NCBI GenBank assembly: GCA_945871415.1
Contig: CAMBWG010000004.1
Coordinates: 1 to 19,078, forward strand
Direction of reading: 5' to 3'
DNA from: an uncultured Desulfovibrio sp.
GTDB lineage: Bacteria > Desulfobacterota > Desulfovibrionia > Desulfovibrionales > Desulfovibrionaceae
DNA length: 19,078 nucleotides
The notes under the pieces are model-generated. The model ran no database searches and was not told the origin of the DNA. It saw nothing but the letters and a program-made list of their open reading frames with translations. How positions within the stretch are numbered: the first letter of the stretch is position 1; each line of letters begins with the position of its first letter. Shown piece by piece: positions 9,607-16,147 of the stretch. The position numbers and the translations under genes are program-made.

Positions 9607-9920
9607 GCATTTTCCTCCTGACGAGAAAGACGTGATTCCTGCCGGGGGTCGGCCGAAGCGGACACTCCCGAGAGGTCAAGGGAAGAGCAGAAAGTTCTTG
9701 ATGCCGTCGGCACGGGGAAAGCAGGGCACCAGCCCGGAAGGGGCTGCTCTTCAAAACCACGGACATATAAGGCGTCATCCTCCGTTGCGTGCGGCGGATG
9801 AAAGCGTCGGGGGGGAGTTGTATCCAACAGTTGCACGGGCATGTTGTTGGAGTCAGAAAAAACTAGCACGCTTTGGAAGCGCGGTCGAGTCCTCTTGCCC
9901 GCGCTTTGCTGTATTTTTTT
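9607..9920 (-). promoter_or_regulatory. Leader/promoter region of the symporter gene
   Basis: A stretch of about 314 bp without a convincing gene. It should hold the symporter promoter, but I cannot point to boxes with confidence. A small hairpin CAGCCC/GGGCTG is near 9731-9747 and a terminator-like hairpin for the upstream operon is at 9857-9906. I looked for a glycine-riboswitch core and did not recognise one. Confidence 0.35.
9857..9906 (-). terminator. Possible terminator of the miaB operon (-)
   Basis: Stem AAGCGCGG/CCGCGCTT (9877-9884 and 9899-9906) with a 14-base loop; on the minus strand a six-T run follows 14 bases later (AAAAAA at 9857-9862 on the + strand). A further short AGCA/TGCT pairing could close part of that gap. 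Imperfect, but placed about 160 bp after the last gene of the operon, beyond repeat copy 6. Confidence 0.4.
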
Positions 9921-10064
9921 AGAGCACTTTCAGTTTGAAACATTTTGCGTTTCAAAACTTATGGTGTCGTTTCGCGGAAAAAGCGCGGTTTTTCCGCTCA
10001 CTTCGGGCCGGGCGGCGCCGTGTCGCCGCTTCGCGTTTCATCTTTTTCAAAGTTGGAACGCTTT
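9921..10064 (+). repeat. Interspersed palindromic element, copy 6
   Basis: A 144-bp forward copy, bounded by AGAGC and GCTTT with TA next to both ends. The central hairpin GCGGAAAAA/TTTTTCCGC is perfect and the GC-rich stem GGGCGGCG.../...CGCCGC is present. The first stem has lost one or two pairs (AAACATTTTGCGTTT). Its last bases overlap the TAA stop of the receiver-TPR gene on the minus strand. Confidence 0.9.
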
Positions 10065-11472
10065 ATTTTCTGCGGCGTCGCGACAGCTGCCACGTACAGC
10101 GGATTACGGAAAGTATGTCGTTGAAGAGATGGGTGCGGGAGACGCCGTCGTCCTGCGCGTCCGTGCCGGGCTGCGGCAGCGGGGACAGGGGTTCGATTTC
10201 CTCCAGATAAGAGGGGGGCGGGCTGTCCTGCGGCGGTCGTGACGGTGCTTCGGGAGCTGGCTGCGTGACTCCGTCGCCTTCCCGCGCTCCCGTCTCCTCG
10301 CGCGCCGCCTGACGCTCCTGCCACTGCTGGAAGGCGGCGGCTTCCCGGCGGCGTTCCTCGGCGGCCTGACGCAGGCGCTCTTCCCGCTGGCGGGCGAGCA
10401 CGTCCAGCTGACGGCGGATTTCGCTGCTCAGGGAAAGAGCTTCGTCGCCGAGTTCGCCTTTCAGATGATTTTCCAGCCGGGCAATCAGCTCGTTGCTTTC
10501 GGCGCGAATGCGCGCGGCATTCTCGTCGCCTTCGCTGTCTTCCGTGGCCGAAGCCAGGCAGGTTTGCGCCAGCTTGTCCGCAAGGGTCGTATCGTCGCTG
10601 ATGTCGTAGACGGCTGCCAGCGCCTGCGCGGCTCCTTCCACATCCCCCTGACGCAGCAGGCGCTGGGCGGCGGCGATAACGGGATTGCGGGCGCGCGGAT
10701 TTTCCTGCAGCAGGCGCATATAGGCGGAACGCGCCTTGTGCCAGCGCCGCGCCCGGGCGAAGGTGTCGGCGGCCCGGGCCAGCCATGCCCGGTAGCGCGC
10801 CTTGTCGCCCTTGCCCTTATAGGCGGCCGCGATGCCCAGTTCGGCTTCGCCCTTGATATGTTCCGCCCGCAGAGCCCGCTGAAAGGCGGCAATGGCCGTA
10901 TTCCACTGCCCGGCCTCCAGACAGCGCAGGGCGGCGTTGAAATAGTCTTCGGGCTGGCGCGCCGGTTTGAGCAGCATGGCATAGGACGCCAGGGCCTCAT
11001 TGAAGGCGCTGGCGTCGGTATTGGCCGCGGCCTTCTGCAACTGGCGCTCATGGGCGGCATAGGCGGTCAGAGAGAGGAGCTGACGGCGAAGCGTCTCCAC
11101 CGAATAGGGACGCGAAAGGAGGGCGCTGGCGCCGCAGCCGAGAGCGGCCATCTGCTGGGCTTCGTCATCGTTGGCCAGCAGCAGAAGAACCGGTTGCGAC
11201 ACCAGACGGGGATGTAGGCGGAGCATGGCGCAGAACTGCTCGCCGTCCATGTCTTCCAGCTCCTGATGGCAGACAATGACGTCGGGCGTTTCCGGCCGGG
11301 AACCGGAGGCGAGCCCTTCCAGCAGGCGCGCGGCCTCCACGCCGGAAGTCATGCTCCATCGGGTGATGGCGCCGGCCTCGCGCAGGGTTCGTTTGTCCAC
11401 CGACGCGAGCCGTTCGCTCCTGCTCAGGAGCATGACGGAAATGGGACGGGGCGCGGCCACGGGCAGCCTCAC
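10063..11472 (-). CDS. Degenerate receiver domain fused to TPR repeats
   Basis: A 469-residue probably cytoplasmic protein. Residues about 10-135 have the shape of a response-regulator receiver (VIVCHQELEDMDG, then VLLLLAND, then GCGASALLSRPYSVETL). The phospho-acceptor Asp is replaced by His69, the P of the xPxMDG motif by Glu, the beta-4 Ser/Thr by Leu and the switch Lys by Arg121, so it is a pseudo-receiver. Residues about 150-310 are alpha-helical TPR-like repeats (YFNAALRCLEAGQWNTAIAAFQRAL and similar). A charged coiled coil (about 330-400) and a proline-rich linker follow, then a basic tail ending SRRRRK. The start is GTG 11472, overlapping the previous stop as GTGA, with no Shine-Dalgarno, so it is translationally coupled. 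Role unknown; it is likely a protein-protein scaffold. Confidence 0.8.
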   Translation of the reverse strand: MRLPVAAPRPISVMLLSRSERLASVDKRTLREAGAITRWSMTSGVEAARLLEGLASGSRPETPDVIVCHQELEDMDGEQFCAMLRLHPRLVSQPVLLLLANDDEAQQMAALGCGASALLSRPYSVETLRRQLLSLTAYAAHERQLQKAAANTDASAFNEALASYAMLLKPARQPEDYFNAALRCLEAGQWNTAIAAFQRALRAEHIKGEAELGIAAAYKGKGDKARYRAWLARAADTFARARRWHKARSAYMRLLQENPRARNPVIAAAQRLLRQGDVEGAAQALAAVYDISDDTTLADKLAQTCLASATEDSEGDENAARIRAESNELIARLENHLKGELGDEALSLSSEIRRQLDVLARQREERLRQAAEERRREAAAFQQWQERQAAREETGAREGDGVTQPAPEAPSRPPQDSPPPSYLEEIEPLSPLPQPGTDAQDDGVSRTHLFNDILSVIRCTWQLSRRRRK

Positions 11473-12056
11473 ATTTTGCGGTTTGTTTCGGGCTCCAGCG
11501 AGCGCAGCAGATTTTCGTATCCCGCGGTTTCGGCATCGGCGGTTGTTTCGTCAAGCGGCTTGCCGCGGGCCAGCCTGTCCGTCAGACGATCGGCCTCCCG
11601 GCGGGCATCGGCCTCGCGCAGCATGTCGATGGCGGCATCGGCGCGCAGATGCCGCTGACGGCGTTCCTGCTGCGCCAGTTCCAGTACCCGTTCATGCACG
11701 CGGATGCGCACGCCCGCGCGCAGGGCGACGGCAATGGCGTCCGAGGGACGGCAGTCCACGCGGGTCAGACCTTCGCGGTGCCGCAGCAGCAGAGCGGCAT
11801 AGTAAACGCCGTCTCGGATATCCACGATTTCCACACCCACGACCGCGCCTTTGAGCGCCTGCACCGTCATGAGCAGCAGATCGTGCGTCAGGGGGCGGGG
11901 CAGCTGTTCGCCGCTGAGCATGAAGGTCAGCGACATGGCTTCCATTGGGCCGACCAGCAGCGGTAGAAAGGTTCCCTCTTCCGCGGAACGCAGAATGACG
12001 AGCGGCGCCTTGGTGTCCGGGTCCAGAGTCAGACCGTCTACCTGCATTTCTACCAT
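11469..12056 (-). CDS. DUF151 / bifunctional nuclease (BFN) domain protein
   Basis: A 195-residue protein with a classic DUF151 domain: MVEMQVDGLTLDPDTKAP at the start, LPLLVGPMEA, PRPLTHDLL and DCRPSDAIAVALR near residue 105. Family members adopt the bifunctional nuclease fold; the biochemical role in bacteria is mostly untested. The C-terminal 60 residues are charged and helical. ATG 12056 overlaps the end of miaB by 7 bases and has CAGGGG a few bases upstream. It is the third gene of the operon. Confidence 0.9.
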   Translation of the reverse strand: MVEMQVDGLTLDPDTKAPLVILRSAEEGTFLPLLVGPMEAMSLTFMLSGEQLPRPLTHDLLLMTVQALKGAVVGVEIVDIRDGVYYAALLLRHREGLTRVDCRPSDAIAVALRAGVRIRVHERVLELAQQERRQRHLRADAAIDMLREADARREADRLTDRLARGKPLDETTADAETAGYENLLRSLEPETNRKM

Positions 12057-13402
12057 GACGCCCCTGCCTGTTGCCCCAGAAGGCTGTGTTTTTTGGCTTC
12101 GGTAAGGCGGACGCGCACCATGCGGCCCGTCATGTCTCCGTCGGCGGACGGCAGACCGACATGCACCAGCGCCCCGTAGGGATCGCGCCCCTGCCAGCTC
12201 CGCAGACCGTCGTTGCCGCCGTCGCGGCGGCTTTCCCCGTCGATGAGCACGTCGGTTTCCCGCCCGATGCGCGCGTCAAGCCATGCCTGCCCCAGTTCTT
12301 CCTGAAGCGCCTGTAAACGCAGCAGACGATCCTGCTGCACGTCGGGCGCAATCTTGTCGAGAAAGCGCGAGGCCCGTGTGCCGGGGCGATCCGAGTAGCA
12401 GAAGGAAAAGCTGGACATGAAGCCGCAGCGGCGCATGAGCGCCAGCGTCTGCTGGAAATCTTCCTCGCTTTCGCCGGGAAAGCCCACAATAAGATCCGTG
12501 GACAGGGCTATGTCCGGTCTGGCGGCGCGCAGAGCGTCCGTCAGTTCACTATAACGGGCCGCGTCGTATTTGCGCCCCATGCGGGTCAGCACGGCATCGG
12601 AACCGGCCTGCAGCGGCAGATGCAGACGCGGGCAGAGGTTGGGCAGTTCCCCGAACAGGGCCACGTCCTCCGGTCCCATGTCCTTGGGATGCGGCGTCAC
12701 ATAGCGCAGACGGAGCAGGCCCGGAAGCGCCGCCACCTGCCGCAGCAGAGCGGCAAAGCTGACGCCGTCGCCGTGTTTGTCTCTGCCGAAGGCATTGACG
12801 TTCTGCCCCAGCAGGCATATTTCGCGCGCGCCGTCTTCCAGCGCCTTGCGGCAGTCGTCCAGAACGGCCGCCGTCAGGCGCGATTTCTGGCGTCCGCGCG
12901 TATAGGGCACAATGCAGTAGGCGCAGAAGTTGTCGCAGCCCTGCATGATGTTGACGTAGGCGACGGGGCCGGAAGGAGCGCGCACGCCTTCTTCCCGTTC
13001 TTCGTAGCAGGAGGTGAAGTCCAGCAGCGACAGCTTGCGATCCGGTTCCTCCAGCAGACGTTCGATGGCTTCCGGCGCGGAGGCGATACCATCGCTGCCG
13101 GCCACAAGCCGCACCTGCGGCTGACGGAAGAGCTCTTCGCCCAGCTGCTGCGCCACGCAGCCGGTGACGACAACCAGCACATCGGGATTATTGCCCGAGG
13201 CCTGCCGGATACGCCCGAGAGCGCTCATGACCTTCTGCTCCGGCTTTTCCCGTACGGAACAGGTGTTGACGACGACGACCTGCGCCTCTTCCAGAGAGCC
13301 TTCGGTAAAGCCCCGTCGTTGCAGCACGCGTCCCAGCCACTGAGAGTCGTGCACGTTCATCTGGCAGCCGAAGGTTATGATATGATAGCTACGTTCCCGC
13401 AT
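12050..13402 (-). CDS. miaB: tRNA-2-methylthio-N6-dimethylallyladenosine synthase MiaB
   Basis: A 450-residue radical-SAM methylthiotransferase that adds a methylthio group to i6A37 of tRNAs reading UNN codons. N-terminal MTTase domain with the three auxiliary-cluster cysteines C13 (TFGCQMN), C48 (NTCSVRE) and C82 (TGCVAQQ). The radical-SAM cluster GCDNFCAYC has C156, C160 and C163 (CX3CX2C). LGQNVNAFG, LHLPLQAGSD and DLIVGFPGE follow, with a C-terminal TRAM-like domain. NVNAFG and the YTRGRQKSR segment fit MiaB better than RimO or MtaB. ATG 13402 lies just 3 bases after the TAA of the DUF3467-like gene with no obvious Shine-Dalgarno, so it is probably coupled. Confidence 0.95.
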   Translation of the reverse strand: MRERSYHIITFGCQMNVHDSQWLGRVLQRRGFTEGSLEEAQVVVVNTCSVREKPEQKVMSALGRIRQASGNNPDVLVVVTGCVAQQLGEELFRQPQVRLVAGSDGIASAPEAIERLLEEPDRKLSLLDFTSCYEEREEGVRAPSGPVAYVNIMQGCDNFCAYCIVPYTRGRQKSRLTAAVLDDCRKALEDGAREICLLGQNVNAFGRDKHGDGVSFAALLRQVAALPGLLRLRYVTPHPKDMGPEDVALFGELPNLCPRLHLPLQAGSDAVLTRMGRKYDAARYSELTDALRAARPDIALSTDLIVGFPGESEEDFQQTLALMRRCGFMSSFSFCYSDRPGTRASRFLDKIAPDVQQDRLLRLQALQEELGQAWLDARIGRETDVLIDGESRRDGGNDGLRSWQGRDPYGALVHVGLPSADGDMTGRMVRVRLTEAKKHSLLGQQAGASW

Positions 13403-13405
13403 GCT

Positions 13406-13780
13406 TTACTGCTCGCGTCCCGAGTGCCCGGAGAAGAGCGGGGCTTCTCCGTCCTCCATTTCCAGCGTCGCCACCCGATCTTCCAGCCATTCCAGGACGG
13501 CGCGGGCCGTTTCATAGTTCAGCAGTACCCGGGAATGAATATGACGGATGATGTCGCGCTGCTCGAAGCCCTCGGGCAGGTTCTCCGGCCCCAGAGAGCC
13601 GTCGGGGGAGACCAGACATTCCGTGGATTGCGGCAGGGCGTCGCTTTCATGATAGAAATTAAGCTCTATTTCTCCCTGGGGATTGATGCCGCCCCAGACA
13701 CCGTGGGCCGTATGCAGGCGGGCGTCTTTGTCGATGCTGTAGCGGTAGCGGATTTTGTTGGGATGACGGAGGGGATTCAT
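13406..13780 (-). CDS. Small DUF3467-like protein, first gene of the miaB operon
   Basis: A 124-residue soluble protein. The core has a beta-rich part (GVWGGINPQGEIELNFYHES, about residues 24-43) and ends in an alpha-helical segment (RVLLNYETARAVLEWLEDRVATLEME). This resembles the layout of DUF3467 proteins, where a beta-sheet half is followed by an S-P-x-x-A-K-x-L helix; the family assignment is tentative. ATG 13780 is chosen because AGGAG lies 5 bases upstream and a good -10/-35 pair lies just beyond (13805-13834). The longer frame to 13855 would cover that promoter. Function unknown. Confidence 0.7.
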   Translation of the reverse strand: MNPLRHPNKIRYRYSIDKDARLHTAHGVWGGINPQGEIELNFYHESDALPQSTECLVSPDGSLGPENLPEGFEQRDIIRHIHSRVLLNYETARAVLEWLEDRVATLEMEDGEAPLFSGHSGREQ

Positions 13781-13804
13781 GTGGGCTCCTGTAACATATT
13801 TTCC

Positions 13805-13834
13805 CGTATACTCGAAGCGGCGGGAATCCGGCAA
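13805..13834 (-). promoter_or_regulatory. Putative sigma-70 promoter of the miaB operon
   Basis: On the minus strand TTGCCG (13829-13834) and TATACG (13805-13810) are separated by 18 bp. Transcription would start near 13798, leaving a leader of about 18 bases with the AGGAG site. Confidence 0.5.
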
Positions 13835-13879
13835 ATGGTAAAAAAGACGCGGCATGAAGTAAAGCTTTCGCGAGCGCCC

Positions 13880-13907
13880 TTGACGCGGCCGCGGCCGTGA
13901 CTACAAT
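13880..13907 (+). promoter_or_regulatory. Putative sigma-70 promoter of the 188-residue gene
   Basis: TTGACG (13880-13885), a 16-bp spacer and TACAAT (13902-13907). Transcription would start near 13914, about 43 bases before the GTG start. It is divergent from the miaB-operon promoter, with 45 bp between the two -35 boxes. This promoter overlaps an alternative ATG start at 13897, which argues against that start. Confidence 0.65.
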
Positions 13908-13956
13908 ACTGCGCACAGAATCCGGCATTGGGACGCCGAACAGGAAGGAGACGAGC

Positions 13957-14523
13957 GTGAGCGATACCCGCATTACCAAACATGAGGTTGTGCCCTATTT
14001 TGATATGGAAGGCTTTATGGTCATGAGCCAGGAAAGCCGCCTGGGCGGCGCGACGCTGGAGCGCCTCATCAAACTGTGGGGCGAATGGCTGCCCCGGCTC
14101 GAAGTGCGGGAGATTGCCACCGGGGCCATCTCCTATCTTGCGGTCTGGCTGCCCGAGGCCGTGGAACAGCAGGTTGATGCCGCATGGGAAAAGTCACCGT
14201 CCGACGGCTGGCAGGACAACAACCTTGCCCAGTTCCTGTGCATGGCGGCCGTGCGCGAGCTCCTGCCCCAGGTGGAGGACGCGGGCTGCGCTCCCGCCCC
14301 CCGGCCCACCGAGGCCCTCAAGGCGGCGCTGGCCGAGCTGGGCCTGCATTATAAGGAAGGTGCGGCCACGCTGGACCGCCGCTTTGCCGTCGTCACCCAC
14401 TTCCCCTTCAAGGGGGGCTGTGAAATTTGCCATTTGCAGGGCCAGTGCCCCAAGGGGCAGGGCCAGAGTCAGGCCGCCAGCGTGCTTCTGCCCGGCTATG
14501 AGCGCGACGGCGGCAACGCCTGA
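13957..14523 (+). CDS. Conserved-looking protein of unknown function with a C-terminal cysteine cluster
   Basis: A 188-residue soluble protein that I do not recognise. The start is GTG 13957, with AAGGAG (13945-13950) 6 bases upstream; an in-frame ATG at 13897 falls inside the promoter. The N-terminal half is mixed alpha/beta (HEVVPYFDMEGFMVMSQES, LIKLWGEWLPRL). The end holds HFPFKGGCEICHLQGQCPKG, with three cysteines spaced CX2CX5C, suggestive of a metal site but one ligand short of a usual Fe-S or Zn set. One further cysteine lies in DAGCAPAP. It is monocistronic, ending at a repeat copy and a strong terminator. Confidence 0.75.
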   Translation: MSDTRITKHEVVPYFDMEGFMVMSQESRLGGATLERLIKLWGEWLPRLEVREIATGAISYLAVWLPEAVEQQVDAAWEKSPSDGWQDNNLAQFLCMAAVRELLPQVEDAGCAPAPRPTEALKAALAELGLHYKEGAATLDRRFAVVTHFPFKGGCEICHLQGQCPKGQGQSQAASVLLPGYERDGGNA

Positions 14524-14528
14524 TCCTT

Positions 14529-14674
14529 AGAGCATTTTCAGTTTGAAACGCTGTGCGTTTCAAATCATACGGCCTGTCGTTTCGCGGAAAAACGCGGTTT
14601 TTCCGCTGACTTCGGGCCGGGCGGCGCTGTGCCGCAACCTCGCATTTTTGCCTTTTTCAAAGGCAAGACGCTCT
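14529..14674 (+). repeat. Interspersed palindromic element, copy 7 (near consensus)
   Basis: A 146-bp forward copy bounded by AGAGC and GCTCT, 5 bases after the TGA of the preceding gene. Hairpins: GTTTGAAACGC/GCGTTTCAAA (loop TGT), GCGGAAAAA/GTTTTTCCGC and TTGCCTTT/AAAGGCAA. In the last stem the pairs differ from copy 9 (ACCTTT/AAAGGT) but pairing is kept. Confidence 0.92.
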
Positions 14675-14714
14675 GGAAAGAAATCGTTTTCGGGAGGATG
14701 TTTCCCGGACATTG

Positions 14715-14749
14715 AAAACGCCTTGCGGCAGTGTCGCAAGGCGTTTTTT
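14715..14749 (+). terminator. Bidirectional rho-independent terminator
   Basis: A perfect 10-bp stem ACGCCTTGCG/CGCAAGGCGT (14718-14727 and 14735-14744) with a 7-base loop, followed by six Ts (14744-14749) and preceded by AAAA. It ends the 188-residue gene on + and can also serve the small exported gene converging from the other side. Confidence 0.9.
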
Positions 14750-14799
14750 CACAAGACAGGGAAGGCCCGGCGGAGCGTTCCCTTTTTCGGTCATGCGTG

Positions 14800-15078
14800 C
14801 TATCTTCCCTCCATGACCAGCGTCCGCCACTGTCCGTCCGGCGTGCGAACGGACAATTCCACGGTGCGGGCGTTGCGGGTCACGTTTTCCACCAGACAGG
14901 TCTGCACCGTGTCTGTGGCATAGTCCCGAACATCAATGGTGTCTCCCCCGGACGGCAGCGCATCAGGCGTTACTTCCACGAGATCCGCTGTGGCGGCGTC
15001 GAAGCCGTCCCACGCGTACAGCATGACGGGAATCCCCAGACAGGCGGCCACGGCTGAACAGGTAAGCAGGTACTTCAT
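14800..15078 (-). CDS. Small exported protein (DUF5334-like)
   Basis: A 92-residue protein starting MKYLLTCSAVAACLGIPVM, a typical Sec signal peptide with a likely cut after LYA near residue 22. The mature part is short and beta-rich: WDGFDAATADLVEV, then repeated short strands ending DGQWRTLVMEGR. The WDG(Y/F)D opening and D-x-x-T-G-like pattern recall DUF5334 proteins; this is a memory-based, tentative match. The start at 15078 is favoured by the signal peptide, though no good Shine-Dalgarno is seen. That ATG overlaps the moaA ATG on the opposite strand (shared CATG at 15076-15079). Confidence 0.7.
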   Translation of the reverse strand: MKYLLTCSAVAACLGIPVMLYAWDGFDAATADLVEVTPDALPSGGDTIDVRDYATDTVQTCLVENVTRNARTVELSVRTPDGQWRTLVMEGR

Positions 15079-16123
15079 GGCGACATCTGTAAATCCATTC
15101 CCTTCTCTTGGCAACACCGTCTCCCTGTCCCCGCTGCATGACGCCCACGGACGTAATGTGCGCTATCTGCGCCTGTCGGTGACGGATCGCTGTAATCTGC
15201 ATTGCCTGTACTGCCGCAGCGTGGAGCAGCGCGATTTCATTCCGCATGAAAATATCCTGCGCTATGAGGAAATGGCCCGGGTCGTGCGCATTGTGCACGG
15301 CATGGGCGTGCGCAAGGTCCGGCTGACGGGAGGAGAACCCTTTGCGCGCAAGGGCTGCGACGATTTTCTGGCCATGCTGCATAGCCGTCATGATGACCTG
15401 GATCTGCGGCTGACGACCAACGCCACGCTGCTTGAGCCTCATATTCCGCTGCTGCGCCGCGTGGGCGTGAGCGTGGTCAATATCTCTCTGGACAGCTTCG
15501 ATCGGGCCACCTTCGCGCGGGTGACCGGGCACGATCTGCTGCCGTCCGTGCTGGCGGCGGTGGACGGGCTGCTGGTTGCCGGGCTGCGGGTAAAGATTAA
15601 CGCCGTGGCTCTGCGCGGCGTCAATGACGGGCAGCTGGACGATTTTGTGCACGCCGCAAAGACCTTGCCCGTGGATGTGCGCTTTATTGAATTCATGCCC
15701 ATGGGCAGCGGTACGCGCTGGGACGAGCAGCATTTCTGGCCTGCCGATCAGATCCGCGCCGATGCCGAGCGGCTTGTGCGGCTGCTGCCTGATGACGCGG
15801 GCAGCGAGACCAGCGGACCGGCCCGCATGTTCCGTATCGTGGGCGGCAAGGGACGTCTGGGCTTCATTTCGCCGTTGAGCAACCATTTTTGCGCGTCCTG
15901 CAACCGGCTGCGTCTTACAAGCGACGGCAACGTGCGCACCTGCCTTTTTGCAGACAGGGAATATGCTCTGAGGGGCATGCTGCGGACGCCCGGCCTTGAC
16001 GACGGCTGCATTGCGCGTACCATTAGCAATGCCTGCCGGCTCAAGCCCGTAGGCGCGGAATTGCTCGCCGCCCGTCAGGGCGCCGCCGTGGCCGCCAAAC
16101 ATATGGTAGGCATCGGAGGCTAA
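15077..16123 (+). CDS. moaA: GTP 3',8-cyclase MoaA (molybdenum cofactor biosynthesis)
   Basis: A 348-residue radical-SAM enzyme for the first step of molybdopterin synthesis (GTP to 3',8-cyclo-7,8-dihydro-GTP). N-terminal cluster C39, C43 and C46 in RCNLHCLYC; then KVRLTGGEP, LTTNATLL, NISLDS, VKINAVALRGVND and FIEFMPMG. The second cluster lies in NHFCASCNRLRLTSDG with the later Cys in RTCLF. The chain ends in the GG needed for activity. ATG 15077 is the start that gives a normal length; AGCAGG lies a few bases upstream. The frame stays open upstream to 14936, but those residues are antisense to the small exported gene. Followed 24 bases later by the GGDEF gene, possibly cotranscribed. Confidence 0.95.
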   Translation: MATSVNPFPSLGNTVSLSPLHDAHGRNVRYLRLSVTDRCNLHCLYCRSVEQRDFIPHENILRYEEMARVVRIVHGMGVRKVRLTGGEPFARKGCDDFLAMLHSRHDDLDLRLTTNATLLEPHIPLLRRVGVSVVNISLDSFDRATFARVTGHDLLPSVLAAVDGLLVAGLRVKINAVALRGVNDGQLDDFVHAAKTLPVDVRFIEFMPMGSGTRWDEQHFWPADQIRADAERLVRLLPDDAGSETSGPARMFRIVGGKGRLGFISPLSNHFCASCNRLRLTSDGNVRTCLFADREYALRGMLRTPGLDDGCIARTISNACRLKPVGAELLAARQGAAVAAKHMVGIGG

Positions 16124-16147
16124 CTTTTTTCTCTTTCTGGAGCGGTC

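Noticed and set aside
9861..9912. tRNA 3'-end-like stretch (GGTCGAGTCC near 9882-9891)
   Set aside because: No T-stem, acceptor pairing, anticodon arm or CCA could be built; the segment is better explained as a terminator-like hairpin.
12620..13900. A 426-codon open frame on + opposite miaB
   Set aside because: The minus strand has all MiaB cysteine motifs; the + frame has none and runs across two genes and a promoter.
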